A stretch of DNA of 64,000 nt from positions 1 through 64,000 of the forward strand of contig NZ_NWMV01000027.1 in assembly GCF_002837145.1 (NCBI RefSeq). The letters run 5' to 3'. Under the pieces are notes generated by a model, which made no database searches, was not told where the DNA came from, and worked only from the letters and a program-made list of their open reading frames with translations. A program made the position numbers and the translations under genes. This document shows positions 31,210-40,218 of this stretch, piece after piece. Every line of letters starts with the position of its first letter. The first letter of the stretch is position 1. This stretch comes from Macromonas nakdongensis. Its GTDB lineage: Bacteria > Pseudomonadota > Gammaproteobacteria > Burkholderiales > Burkholderiaceae_C.

Positions 31210-31223
31210 ACCGACTGGTCGGT
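31210..31223. promoter_or_regulatory. TetR-type operator in front of the liv operon
   Basis: ACCGAC-TG-GTCGGT is a perfect inverted repeat ending 19 bases before the livG ATG. Short GC-flanked palindromes of this kind are typical TetR-family sites. The last gene of the same operon encodes a TetR regulator, so autoregulation is the simplest reading. Confidence 0.65.
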
Positions 31224-31242
31224 ATTTTTGGGAAGTTCGCCG

Positions 31243-32013
31243 ATGAGTGACACCATACTGGAAACGCAGCACCTCACCAAGGAATTCAAGGGCTTCACGG
31301 CCGTCAGCGACGTGAACCTGTGTGTGCGCCGGGGCAGCATCCACGCCCTGATCGGGCCCAACGGCGCCGGCAAGACCACCTGTTTCAACCTGCTCACCAA
31401 GTTTCTGGAGCCCACCTCGGGCGCCATCCGTTTCAATGGGCACGACATCACCGGCGAGCGCCCGGCGCAGATCGCGCGGCGCGGGGTGATCCGCTCTTTC
31501 CAGATCTCGGCGGTGTTCCCGCACCTGACCCTGCTGGAAAACGTGCGCGTGGCCTTGCAGCGCCAGATGGGCACGGCCTTCCACTTCTGGCGCAGCGAGC
31601 GCAGCTTGCGCGTGTTGGACGAGCGTGCCATGGCCCTGCTGGCCGAGGTGGGCTTGGCCGAGCAGGCCGATGAGACCACCGCCAACCTGCCCTACGGCAG
31701 CAAGCGCGCCCTGGAAATTGCCACCACCCTGGCCATGGAGCCCGAACTGATGCTGCTGGACGAGCCGACACAAGGCATGGGCCACGAAGACGTGGACCGC
31801 GTGATGCACCTGATCAAGAAAGTGTCGACCGGGCGCACCATCCTGATGGTGGAGCACAACATGAAGGTGGTGTCCACCATCGCCGACCGCATCACCGTGC
31901 TGCAACGCGGTGCCGTGCTGGCCGAAGGGCCCTACGCCGAGGTGTCGAGCAACCCCGACGTGATGGCCGCCTACATGGGCACCACCGACGGCCAACTGCA
32001 GGGGGCGCATTGA
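31243..32013 (+). CDS. livG: Branched-chain amino acid-type ABC transporter ATPase, LivG-like
   Basis: First ATPase subunit of a HAAT-family importer. The 256-residue protein has Walker A GPNGAGKTT, signature LPYGSKRALEIATTLA, Walker B LMLLDEPTQGM and the His in ILMVEHNMKVV. The frame opens at 31195, but ATG 31243 (MSDTILETQHLTKEF) gives the usual length and lies after the operator palindrome. It heads the order livG-livF-substrate protein-livH-livM-tetR. The substrate may be a branched-chain amino acid, another amino acid or an aromatic acid; sequence alone does not say. Confidence 0.9.
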   Translation: MSDTILETQHLTKEFKGFTAVSDVNLCVRRGSIHALIGPNGAGKTTCFNLLTKFLEPTSGAIRFNGHDITGERPAQIARRGVIRSFQISAVFPHLTLLENVRVALQRQMGTAFHFWRSERSLRVLDERAMALLAEVGLAEQADETTANLPYGSKRALEIATTLAMEPELMLLDEPTQGMGHEDVDRVMHLIKKVSTGRTILMVEHNMKVVSTIADRITVLQRGAVLAEGPYAEVSSNPDVMAAYMGTTDGQLQGAH

Positions 32014-32014
32014 G

Positions 32015-32725
32015 ATGACGGTTCCCGCACTCGAGATCCGCGGCCTGCAGGCCTGGTACGGCGAATCGCACGTGCTGCACGGGGTGGACATCACCGTGCA
32101 GCCGGGCGAGGTGGTGACCCTGCTGGGCCGCAACGGCGCTGGGCGCACCTCCACCATGCGCGCCGTCATGGGCCTGACCGGGGCGCGCAAGGGTTCCATC
32201 AAAATCAATGGCGTGGAAACCGTCGGCATGCCGACGCACCGCATCGCCCACCTGGGGGTGGGCTACTGCCCGGAAGAGCGCGGCATCTTTTCCAGCCTCT
32301 CGTGCGAGGAAAACCTGCTCTTGCCCCCGGCCCTGAAGACCGGGCGCCCGGGCATGTCGCTGGACGAGATCTACGCCATGTTCCCCAACCTGGCCGAGCG
32401 CCGCCACAGCCAGGGCACCCGCCTGTCGGGCGGTGAGCAGCAGATGCTGGCGGTCGCGCGCATCCTGCGCACTGGCGCCCAGCTCTTGCTGCTGGACGAG
32501 ATTTCCGAGGGCCTGGCCCCCGTGATCGTGCAGGCCCTGGCCCGCATGATCACCACCCTGCGTCAGAAGGGGTTCACGGTGGTGATGGTGGAGCAGAACT
32601 TCCGCTTCGCCGCGCCGCTGGCCGACCGCTTCTACGTGATGGAGCACGGCGGCATCGTCGAGCAGTTCGGCGCCGCCGAACTGCAGGCCAAGATGCCGGT
32701 GCTCAACGACTTGCTGGGCGTCTGA
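32015..32725 (+). CDS. livF: Branched-chain amino acid-type ABC transporter ATPase, LivF-like
   Basis: Second ATPase of the importer, 236 residues. LivF features include LEIRGLQAWYGESHVLHGVD, PEERGIFSSLSCEENLLL, signature RLSGGEQQMLAVARIL, Walker B LLLLDEISEGLAP and the H-loop region VVMVEQNFRFA. The Walker A motif reads GRNGAGRT, with Arg44 where almost all ABC ATPases have the phosphate-binding Lys. The codon is CGC, two bases away from AAG, so a read error is unlikely. The start lies 1 base after the livG stop. Confidence 0.92.
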   Translation: MTVPALEIRGLQAWYGESHVLHGVDITVQPGEVVTLLGRNGAGRTSTMRAVMGLTGARKGSIKINGVETVGMPTHRIAHLGVGYCPEERGIFSSLSCEENLLLPPALKTGRPGMSLDEIYAMFPNLAERRHSQGTRLSGGEQQMLAVARILRTGAQLLLLDEISEGLAPVIVQALARMITTLRQKGFTVVMVEQNFRFAAPLADRFYVMEHGGIVEQFGAAELQAKMPVLNDLLGV

Positions 32726-32775
32726 GCCTGGCCTTGCCGCTTTCCATCCGCTTCCCACCCACAAAAGGAGACCAC

Positions 32776-33969
32776 ATGAAACCCACTTTGAAAGCACTCG
32801 CCCTGATGCTCGGTGTCGCCGGTCTGGCCACCCACGCGATGGCCCAGGACAAGGTCCGCATCGGCTTTGTGACCGACATGTCCAGCCTGTATTCCGACAT
32901 CGACGGCAAGAACGGCGCACTGGCGCTGCAGATGGCCATCGACGACTTCGGCGGCAAGGTGCTGGGCAAGCCGGTCGAGCTGCTGTCGGCCGACCACCAG
33001 AACAAGGCCGACATCGCCGCGTCCAAGGCGCGCGAGTGGATCGACACCCAGGGCGCTGTCGCCATCTTCGGCGGCACCAACTCCGGCACCGCCCTGGCCA
33101 CCGCCAAGGTGGCCCTGGAGAAGAAGCGGGTGTACGTGAACAACGGTGCGGCCACCTCGGCGTTGACCAACGACCAGTGCTCGCCCTACACCGTGCACTA
33201 CACCTACGACACCGTGGCCCTGGCCAAAGGCACCGGCGGCGCGGTGGTGGACACCGGCGGCAAGAACTGGTTCTTCCTGACGGCCGACTACGCCTTCGGC
33301 CACGCCCTGGAGGCCGACACCACCAACGTGATCAAGGCCAAGGGCGGCACGGTGGTGGGCGGTGTGCGCCACCCGCTGAATGCGTCCGATTTCTCGTCCT
33401 TCCTGCTGCAGGCCCAATCGTCCAAGGCGCAGGTGCTGGGCCTGGCCAACGCCGGTGGCGACACCATCAACTCCATCAAGGCCGCCAAGGAATTCGGCAT
33501 CGGCAAGAACATGAAGGTGGTCACGCTGCTGTCCTTCATCACCGACTTCCACTCGCTGGGCCTGAAGAACACCGAAGGCCTGATGCTGACCACCCCGTGG
33601 TATTGGGACCTGAACGACGATACCCGCAAGTTCGGCAACCGCTTCTTCGAGAAGACCAAGCGCATGCCGTCCGAGATCCAGGCGGGCAACTACTCGTCCA
33701 TGATGCACTACCTCAAGGCCGTGGAAGCCGCCAAGACCACCGATCCCGACAAGGTGATGGAAGCCTGGCGCAAGATGAAGATGAACGACTTCTTCGGTTC
33801 GGGCTACCTGCGTGCCGACGGCCGATACGTGCACGACATGTACCTGGCCCAGGTGAAGTCGCCGGCCGAGTCCAAGAAGCCCTGGGACTACTACAAGATC
33901 CTCAAGAAAATGCCCGGCGAAGAGGTGTTCACCACCAAGGCCGAGTCCAAGTGCGCGCTCTGGAAATGA
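32776..33969 (+). CDS. ABC transporter periplasmic substrate-binding protein, Leu/Ile/Val family type
   Basis: Periplasmic binding protein of the type I (LivJ/LivK-like) fold, 397 residues. A signal peptide ends in THAMAQ, followed by DKVRIGFVTDMSSLYSDIDGKNGALALQMAIDDFGG, the first lobe with its ligand loop. Further blocks are VAIFGGTNSGTALATAKVALEKK and YVNNGAATSALTNDQCSPYTVHY. The start ATG 32776 has AAAAGGAG seven bases upstream, the strongest RBS in the operon, as expected for the most abundant subunit. The ligand is not evident; acidic or aromatic compounds are also carried by this family. Confidence 0.9.
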   Translation: MKPTLKALALMLGVAGLATHAMAQDKVRIGFVTDMSSLYSDIDGKNGALALQMAIDDFGGKVLGKPVELLSADHQNKADIAASKAREWIDTQGAVAIFGGTNSGTALATAKVALEKKRVYVNNGAATSALTNDQCSPYTVHYTYDTVALAKGTGGAVVDTGGKNWFFLTADYAFGHALEADTTNVIKAKGGTVVGGVRHPLNASDFSSFLLQAQSSKAQVLGLANAGGDTINSIKAAKEFGIGKNMKVVTLLSFITDFHSLGLKNTEGLMLTTPWYWDLNDDTRKFGNRFFEKTKRMPSEIQAGNYSSMMHYLKAVEAAKTTDPDKVMEAWRKMKMNDFFGSGYLRADGRYVHDMYLAQVKSPAESKKPWDYYKILKKMPGEEVFTTKAESKCALWK

Positions 33970-34040
33970 GCCTTTGACCGGTGAGGCGTGGGCCGCGGCC
34001 CATGCCCGCCGGGTGTCGTGTTCACACCCCCCCTGACCCC

Positions 34041-34925
34041 ATGGACATCTTCGGTATTCCCATGCCGGCCCTCTTGAGTCAGCTCCTGCTGGGGCTGGTC
34101 AACGGCTCGTTCTACGCCATCCTGAGCCTGGGCCTGGCCGTGATTTTCGGCTTGCTCAACGTCATCAACTTCGCCCACGGGGCCTTGTTCATGACGGGCG
34201 CCGTCCTGACCTGGATGGGCATGAACTACTTCGAGGTCAACTACTGGGTCATGCTGGTGGCAGCACCCGTGGTGGTGGGTATTTTCGGGGTGGTGATCGA
34301 ACGCCTGTTCCTGCGCTGGATCTACAAGCTCGACCACCTCTACGGCCTGCTGCTGACGCTGGGGCTGACCCTGATCATCGAGGGGGTGTTCCGCTCGGTG
34401 TACGGGGTGTCCGGTCTGGGCTACGACACGCCCGAGCTGCTGCAGGGCGCGACCGACCTGGGCTTCATGTTCCTGCCCAACTACCGGGCCTGGGTGGTGG
34501 TGGCGTCCATCACCGTCTGCCTGTTCACCTGGTTCATGATCGAGAAGACGCGCATCGGCGCCTACCTGCGCGCCGGCACCGAAAACCCGCGCCTGGTGGA
34601 AGCCTTCGGCATCAACGTCCCGCTGATGATCACGCTGACCTACGCCTTTGGCGCCGGCCTGGCGGCCTTCGCCGGGGTGCTGGCGGCACCGGTCTACCAG
34701 GTGTCGCCGCTGATGGGGCAGAACCTCATCATCGTGGTGTTCGCGGTGGTGGTGATCGGGGGCATGGGCTCGATCATGGGCTCCATCCTGACCGGGCTGG
34801 GCCTGGGCCTGATCGAGGGCTTGACCAAGGTGGTCTACCCGGAAGCCTCGTCCACCGTCGTCTTCGTCATCATGGTCATCGTTCTGCTGATTCGCCCCGC
34901 TGGCTTGTTCGGCAAGGAAAAGTGA
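34041..34925 (+). CDS. livH: Branched-chain amino acid-type ABC permease, LivH-like
   Basis: Inner-membrane permease with about eight helices (294 residues). The family segments are present: QLLLGLVNGSFYAILSLGLAVIFGLLNVINFAHG near the N-terminus and GIVNPLMITL-type EAFGINVPLMITLTYAFGAGLA. The conserved GGMGSIMGSILTGLGLGLIEG loop contacts the ATPases. ATG 34041 (MDIFGIPMPALLSQ) was chosen over an upstream in-frame ATG-rich, Pro/Arg-rich leader from 33981. It pairs with livM, 13 bases downstream. Confidence 0.92.
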   Translation: MDIFGIPMPALLSQLLLGLVNGSFYAILSLGLAVIFGLLNVINFAHGALFMTGAVLTWMGMNYFEVNYWVMLVAAPVVVGIFGVVIERLFLRWIYKLDHLYGLLLTLGLTLIIEGVFRSVYGVSGLGYDTPELLQGATDLGFMFLPNYRAWVVVASITVCLFTWFMIEKTRIGAYLRAGTENPRLVEAFGINVPLMITLTYAFGAGLAAFAGVLAAPVYQVSPLMGQNLIIVVFAVVVIGGMGSIMGSILTGLGLGLIEGLTKVVYPEASSTVVFVIMVIVLLIRPAGLFGKEK

Positions 34926-34938
34926 AGGGGCCCGCCAC

Positions 34939-35934
34939 ATGAATTTCCGTTCCACCACCACCCTGGGTTACGGCCTGCTGTTGCTGGGCCTGGTCCTGGC
35001 CCCGTTCCTGGGCGCCTACCCCGTGTTCGTGATGAAGCTGATGTGCTTCGCCCTGTTCGCGGCGGCTTTCAACCTCCTGCTGGGCTACACCGGTCTGCTG
35101 TCTTTCGGGCACGCGGCCTTCTTTGGCTGGGCCGCCTACGTGACCGGCCATTCCATCAAGGTCTGGTCCCTATCGCCGGAGCTGGGCCTCGCCTTCGGCA
35201 CCGCCGCCGGGGCGCTGCTGGGCCTGGTGTTCGGCTACCTGGCCATCAAGCGCCAGGGCATCTATTTCTCCATGATCACCCTGGCCCTGTCGCAGATGCT
35301 GTACTTCGTCTGCCTGCAGGCGCCGTTCACCGGCGGCGAGGACGGCTTGCAGGGCGTGCCCCGTGGCAAGCTCTTCGCGGTGCTGGACGTGAGCGACGAC
35401 CTGACCATGTACTACGTGGCCCTCGCCGTGGTGGTGGCGGCCTTTCTGCTGATCGTGCGCATCATCCATTCGCCCTTTGGCCAGGTGCTCAAGGCCATCC
35501 GCGAGAACGAACCGCGCGCCATCTCGCTGGGCTACGACACCCACCGCTTCAAGCTGCTGGCCTTTGTGCTGTCGGCCGCCATCGCCGGGCTGGCCGGCTC
35601 GCTCAAGACGGTGGTGCTGGGCTTTGCCACCCTGAGCGACGTGCACTGGACGGCCTCGGGCCAGGTCATCCTGATGACGCTGGTGGGCGGCCTGAGCACC
35701 TTGTCCGGCCCGCTGGTGGGTTCGGCCGTGGTGGTGCTGCTGGAGAACAAGATCGGTGAACTGGGGCACTTCCTGGCGGGGCTGACCTCGGTCGAGTGGT
35801 TCGGCACCCTGGGCGAGTCCGTCACCATGGTCACCGGCTTGATCTTCGTGGTCTGCGTGCTGGCCTTCCGCCGCGGCATCATGGGCGAGATCCTGGCCTT
35901 GCTGGCCCGGGTGCGGGGCGTGGCCCGCTCCTGA
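34939..35934 (+). CDS. livM: Branched-chain amino acid-type ABC permease, LivM-like
   Basis: Second permease (331 residues, about nine helices). LivM features include FALFAAAFNLLLGYTGLLSFGHAAFFGWAAY, IKRQGIYFSMITLALSQMLYF and FGQVLKAIRENEPRAISLGYDTHRFKLLAFVLSAAIAGLAGSLK, the coupling region. The conserved TLVGGLSTLSGPLVGSAVVVLL follows. It lies between livH and the TetR gene in the same operon. Confidence 0.92.
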   Translation: MNFRSTTTLGYGLLLLGLVLAPFLGAYPVFVMKLMCFALFAAAFNLLLGYTGLLSFGHAAFFGWAAYVTGHSIKVWSLSPELGLAFGTAAGALLGLVFGYLAIKRQGIYFSMITLALSQMLYFVCLQAPFTGGEDGLQGVPRGKLFAVLDVSDDLTMYYVALAVVVAAFLLIVRIIHSPFGQVLKAIRENEPRAISLGYDTHRFKLLAFVLSAAIAGLAGSLKTVVLGFATLSDVHWTASGQVILMTLVGGLSTLSGPLVGSAVVVLLENKIGELGHFLAGLTSVEWFGTLGESVTMVTGLIFVVCVLAFRRGIMGEILALLARVRGVARS

Positions 35935-35966
35935 CCGGGGGCGTTGCGGGGCAAGCGGGGGCCGGC

Positions 35967-36560
35967 ATGCACTCTGCAGCCCACCCCGAATTGCCCGTCA
36001 AGGAGCGCCTGCGCGTGTCGGCTCTGTGCCTGTTTGCCAGGCAGGGTTACACCACCACCGCCATCAGCGAGGTGTGCGCGATGGCCGGTGTGTCCAAGGG
36101 GGCGTTCTACCACCACTACGCCAGCAAGGACGAGCTGCTCTACGGGGTGTACCAACCCCTGCTGCGCCTGCAGTTGGCCCATTTGCAGGAGATCGCGGCC
36201 CGGCCGCTGTCGGCGGTGCAGCGCTTGCGCGAGGCCGCGCTGGACGTGGTGCTCACCAGCATCGAGCACCTGGAAGGCCTGACGGTGTTCATGCAGTCCA
36301 TGCACCTGCTGGCGCCGGACACGCGCGCCCAGGTGCGCCAGGAGCGCCGCGCCTACCACCGGCTGTTTCGGGGCCTGGTGGAAGCCGCACAGGCCGACGG
36401 CGACCTGCGCCCCGACGTGCCGGCCGACCTGCTGACCCACCATTTTTTCGGTCCGGTGCATTACCTGACCAACTGGTTCCAGCGCGACGGGCCGTGGCGC
36501 CCGGAGGCGCTGGCCCAGCATTACGCCGATCTTTGGTTGAACGGAGTCCGTCGGGCCTGA
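35967..36560 (+). CDS. TetR family transcriptional regulator
   Basis: A 197-residue repressor with an N-terminal TetR HTH domain (RLRVSALCLFARQGYTTTAISEVCAMAGVSKGAFYHHYASKDELLYGV, about residues 14-60) and an all-helical ligand domain. The frame is open further upstream; ATG 35967 gives a 13-residue lead before the HTH. It is the last gene of the liv operon, 32 bases after livM. A perfect palindrome precedes the operon's first gene, so it probably represses its own operon and is released by the transported compound or a derivative. Confidence 0.88.
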   Translation: MHSAAHPELPVKERLRVSALCLFARQGYTTTAISEVCAMAGVSKGAFYHHYASKDELLYGVYQPLLRLQLAHLQEIAARPLSAVQRLREAALDVVLTSIEHLEGLTVFMQSMHLLAPDTRAQVRQERRAYHRLFRGLVEAAQADGDLRPDVPADLLTHHFFGPVHYLTNWFQRDGPWRPEALAQHYADLWLNGVRRA

Positions 36561-36754
36561 AGCGGTGCTCCACGCGACCGCTGGCCGAAATTCGGGTGGC
36601 GGCCCACGGCACGGGCCATCCCGGACCGGGCAATTTGCCCGAACACCTCGGGGCGTCTTGCCCAGGGCGCGCCGGTGTGGCCGCAGGCGCGGTTTTCCTG
36701 CCTAGCATCCGACCACTCCCACTCCGGGAGCCCCTCGATCCGCAGGAGCCCGCC

Positions 36755-38176
36755 ATGAAAACGACCCCGTCATACGTCACCACAGGCCTTCTCTTTTCCG
36801 GCCACACCGCGCGCCTCTCGCGCGTGCCTCAGGGGTGGCGCCACCGAATGCGTGGTGCCGCGTGGGTCCTGGTGGCGCTGGTGCACCAGGCGGTGTGGGC
36901 GGCCGATCGCGTCTCAGGGGAGCGGGCCTGGCCCATGCCCCCCGAGCGGGTGTGGCAGGCCATGCACCTGCAATTGAACGGGCCCGCACCGGTCTCCATG
37001 GCGGCGATCCAGATGAATGAGGCCCGCTTCGAGGCCCGGCTGCGGCCCACGGCCTTGCCCTTGGCCGACAGCGCCGTGGACGTGGATGTAGACTGGGACG
37101 CCCGCACCGGCGGCACCCGGCTGCGCTGGACCGCTTCGTCCCCGCAGGCGCATGCGCAGGCCGAAGCCTGGGTCGAACGGCTGGCAGAGAGCGCCGGACA
37201 ATTGCGCGCCAGCAACCAGCTGTGCCGTGGCCCCGCGCCGACGCCCGAGGAGATCGAGGCGGCGCAGGTCGAAATACCCGCCAGTTGCGAATACAGCACC
37301 GGGCATTTCTCCACCGCGCTGTTCGAGTTGGAGAAGTGCGGTGACTTCGACACCGCGCTGCAGATCATGGCCGACTGCGTGACGCGGCGCCACGCGGGCG
37401 GCCTGATCCGCCTGTCACAGTACTTCGACCTGGGCTACGGGGTGCCCAAGCGGCCAGAGCGGGTGGTGGAGTTCCTGCGGCTGGCCATGGACAGCGACAA
37501 CGCGGGTTATGCCCGCCTGGCCCGCTTGCATTACGCGACCGCGCTGCATTTCGGCCTGGGGGTGGCGCCCGACCGGGTGGCTGCGCGCCGTTTGTTCGAG
37601 GCGCTGGCGGGCGAGGGCCAGCCCGACGCGCAGGAGTTCCTGCGCCTGGGACACCACGGGGCCTGGTTGCGGCCCGATGGCCAGCGCCACCGCGATGCAC
37701 CGGAGGTGGGCCAGGCGCCCCCCGTGTCGAACGACGACTCCGGCAACGACATGAGCTACGGGGCCTTCGTGAACAGCGACAAGCGCATCAAATGCCTGTA
37801 CGGTTACGCGGCCGACAAAACCGGCGACCACGCGGCCGCCGTGCGCATCTTCGAGGACTGCATCGCCCGCTGGAACGATCCGTACTCCATCATCTGGCTG
37901 GCGCACCTGCTGGAAAACGGTGCCGGGGTGCCGAAAGACCCGGTGCGGGCGGCGCGCTTGTTGCACCAGGGGGCGCTGCACCCCGACACCTCGGGCTATG
38001 CCACGCTGGCGCGCTACCACTACGGCATGGCGCTGGCTCTGGGGCAAGGCGTGGTGGCCGATCCGGTGCAGGCACGGCACTGGTTGCAGCGCGCGGCGCA
38101 AGAGGGCCTGGGCGAGGCGCGCGAAGCCCTGGTCCGGCTCGACGCAGCGCCCGACAATCGCGTTCATGTCCGTTGA
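36755..38176 (+). CDS. Sel1-repeat protein, probably exported
   Basis: A 473-residue protein of unknown function with TPR-like Sel1 repeats, which usually act as protein-protein scaffolds. Four repeats can be read in two blocks: YFDLGYGVPKRPERVVEFLRLAM and YATALHFGLGVAPDRVAARRLFEAL near residues 225-290, then LLENGAGVPKDPVRAARLLHQGA and YGMALALGQGVVADPVQARHWLQRAA near 385-455. A hydrophobic segment, MRGAAWVLVALVHQAVWA, starts about 31 residues in and looks like a signal peptide, so a second ATG at 36848 may be the true start. ATG 36755 was kept because a CAGGAG site precedes it. The next gene, a sensor kinase, starts inside its 3' end. Confidence 0.75.
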   Translation: MKTTPSYVTTGLLFSGHTARLSRVPQGWRHRMRGAAWVLVALVHQAVWAADRVSGERAWPMPPERVWQAMHLQLNGPAPVSMAAIQMNEARFEARLRPTALPLADSAVDVDVDWDARTGGTRLRWTASSPQAHAQAEAWVERLAESAGQLRASNQLCRGPAPTPEEIEAAQVEIPASCEYSTGHFSTALFELEKCGDFDTALQIMADCVTRRHAGGLIRLSQYFDLGYGVPKRPERVVEFLRLAMDSDNAGYARLARLHYATALHFGLGVAPDRVAARRLFEALAGEGQPDAQEFLRLGHHGAWLRPDGQRHRDAPEVGQAPPVSNDDSGNDMSYGAFVNSDKRIKCLYGYAADKTGDHAAAVRIFEDCIARWNDPYSIIWLAHLLENGAGVPKDPVRAARLLHQGALHPDTSGYATLARYHYGMALALGQGVVADPVQARHWLQRAAQEGLGEAREALVRLDAAPDNRVHVR

Positions 38177-39563
38177 GCCGTCACCCACCGTCCCCGCTTA
38201 CCGCCTGCAACGCCGCCTGGGCGCCTGGTCGTTGGTGGCTGCCCTGTCCTGGCTGCTGTTTTCCGGCGTCTGGAGCCTGTGGCGCGTCGCGGTGGCCATC
38301 GACCCGCAGTTGCAGCACCTGGCCCGGACGGTGGAGCACCTGCGCCTGAACGAATTGGGGGCAGAGCCTGGCGTGTTCCAGGCACCCCTGTCGGGGGCCG
38401 AGCTGCAGAACCTGGCGGGCCTGGGTGAGTTGGCGCCGTTTTGCCTGAGCGTGCGCAACATCCACGGCCAGGCCGTGGACCAGCGTTGCCTGGGCCCTTC
38501 GGGGCCCCACCCGGCGGGCATCGAGCGTTTGCTGCGGGCGACCGCGCCGGGTGTCGGGGCGTCACTGCCCCTGGTGCGCTATCCCGGTACCCGGGTGGGG
38601 GAACTCGCACTGTCGCCACACTGGCCGGCGCAGGCGGCGCTGCTGTGGCAGCACTGGTGGCAGACCCTGGTGAGCGCACTGGCGCTGGCGGCCCTGGTGG
38701 CCTTGACCTACCTGGCGGCGCGCCGTGCCCTGCGGCCGACCGCGGCCATGATGGCCACGCTGCAGCGGTTGGAGGCCGGCGACCTGTCGGCCCGCATGCC
38801 GCCGGCCGGGCCGACCGAGTTGCAGCGCATCGGCGTGCAGTTCAATCGCATGGCCGATCGGCTGCAGGACACGGTGCAGGCGCAGCGCCAATTGGCCGAC
38901 CGTTTGCTGACAGTCCGCGAAGAAGAGCGGCGCCATTTGGCCCGCGAACTGCACGACGAGCTGGGCCAGTCGCTGGCCTCGATCCGGGCCGAAGTGGGCT
39001 TCGTGGACGAGGTGGCGCGCGAGTCGGTGCCGGCCCTGCGGCCCAGCGCCGAGGCACTGACGCGCACCTGCGAGGGCATGGTCACCGCGGTGCGCCACAT
39101 CGTGCAGCGGCTGCGCCCACCGGGCCTGGAGGCGTTCGGGCTGACCGCCTGCTTGCGGCAATTGGTGGACAGTTGGCAGCGTCGAGATGGCCAGCACTGC
39201 CGCTACCACTTGCAGATCGACGGCGACCTGGACCGCTGGGACGACACCCTGTCGGTCAGCGTGTTCCGCCTGGTGCAGGAAGGGCTGACCAACGCGGTGC
39301 GCCATGGTCAAGCCTCGCTGATCGAGGTGGTCTTGAGCGAGCGGGCCGACGGCCTGCACCTCCTGGTGCAGGACAATGGGCCGCTGTCGCAGGCGCCGGT
39401 CCTTGTGCCGGCCACTGGCGGCCAGGGCTTGCTGGGCATGCGTGAGCGCGTCCAAGCGCTGGGCGGTTCGCTGTCCCTGGAGGTGGGCGAGCCCCATGGC
39501 CTGCGCTTGCGCATCCATTTGCCGGTCAACGAAGGAAACCATGCTGCGCCTGCTGATCATTGA
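38166..39563 (+). CDS. Membrane sensor histidine kinase, NarL/HisKA_3 type
   Basis: A 465-residue sensor kinase. It has a first membrane helix (~residues 17-40), an extracytoplasmic region of about 125 residues with two Cys and no recognised sensor fold, and a second helix (~165-185). A HAMP linker (RRALRPTAAMMATLQRLEAGDLSARMP) is followed by the HisKA_3 dimerisation box RHLARELHDELGQSLASI with the phospho-accepting His near 262. The ATPase domain follows with NAVRHGQAS (N-box), VQDNGPL and GQGLLGMRERV. It overlaps the Sel1 gene by 11 bases and the response regulator gene by 23, so the three are probably co-expressed. The signal is unknown. Confidence 0.88.
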   Translation: MSVEPSPTVPAYRLQRRLGAWSLVAALSWLLFSGVWSLWRVAVAIDPQLQHLARTVEHLRLNELGAEPGVFQAPLSGAELQNLAGLGELAPFCLSVRNIHGQAVDQRCLGPSGPHPAGIERLLRATAPGVGASLPLVRYPGTRVGELALSPHWPAQAALLWQHWWQTLVSALALAALVALTYLAARRALRPTAAMMATLQRLEAGDLSARMPPAGPTELQRIGVQFNRMADRLQDTVQAQRQLADRLLTVREEERRHLARELHDELGQSLASIRAEVGFVDEVARESVPALRPSAEALTRTCEGMVTAVRHIVQRLRPPGLEAFGLTACLRQLVDSWQRRDGQHCRYHLQIDGDLDRWDDTLSVSVFRLVQEGLTNAVRHGQASLIEVVLSERADGLHLLVQDNGPLSQAPVLVPATGGQGLLGMRERVQALGGSLSLEVGEPHGLRLRIHLPVNEGNHAAPADH

Positions 39564-40218
39564 CGACCACGCCATCGTCCGCGAAGGCTACCGCCGGCTG
39601 CTGGAGCGGCGCGCGGACCTGCGCATCGTGGCCGAGGCCGGAACCGCCGAAGAGGGTTACGCGCAGTTCAAGGCCCACGGGCCCGACGTGGTGTTGCTGG
39701 ACCTGAGCCTGGGGACCGGCAGCGGTTTGCGGCTGCTCGCCCAGATGCTCGGGCACGAGCCGCAGGCCACGGTCTTGGTGTTCTCCATGCACGCGGAGCC
39801 GATGTACGCGGTGCAGGCCCTGCGGGCCGGGGCCCGGGGCTACGTGACCAAAGGCAGTGCCCCGCAGGTGTTGGTGGAGGCGGTTTACCAGGTCGCCCGT
39901 GGGCAACGGGCTCTCAGCCCGGACCTGGCGGGCGAGGTGGCGGCTCTGCTGCTGGAGGGGCCGACGGCCGAGACCGAGCTGACACCGCGCGAGTTCGATG
40001 TGCTGCGCCTGCTGTTGCAGGGCCTGGATGTGGAGGCGGTGGGGCAGGCGCTGCACATCAGCCCCAAGACCGTGCGCAACTGCCACTACCAGCTCAAAAG
40101 CAAGTTAGGGGTGCGCACCGATCTTGAACTTTCGCGCAAGGCCGCGCAGATGCAGCTGCTGCCCGATCGGCCCCTGGCCGGTGGCAGCCCAGCCCAGGCG
40201 GGCTCAGGGCTTATTTGA
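39541..40218 (+). CDS. Response regulator, NarL/LuxR type
   Basis: A 225-residue two-component regulator. The receiver domain has LLIIDDHAIVREG, phospho-Asp54 in VVLLDLSLG, and a Lys in ARGYVTKGSAPQV. The C-terminal LuxR-type HTH is LTPREFDVLRLLLQGLDVEAVGQALHISPKTVRNCHYQLKSKLGV. It starts inside the 3' end of the kinase gene, its evident partner. The last 8 bases overlap the convergent gabD stop region. Target genes are not identifiable here. Confidence 0.92.
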   Translation: MLRLLIIDDHAIVREGYRRLLERRADLRIVAEAGTAEEGYAQFKAHGPDVVLLDLSLGTGSGLRLLAQMLGHEPQATVLVFSMHAEPMYAVQALRAGARGYVTKGSAPQVLVEAVYQVARGQRALSPDLAGEVAALLLEGPTAETELTPREFDVLRLLLQGLDVEAVGQALHISPKTVRNCHYQLKSKLGVRTDLELSRKAAQMQLLPDRPLAGGSPAQAGSGLI

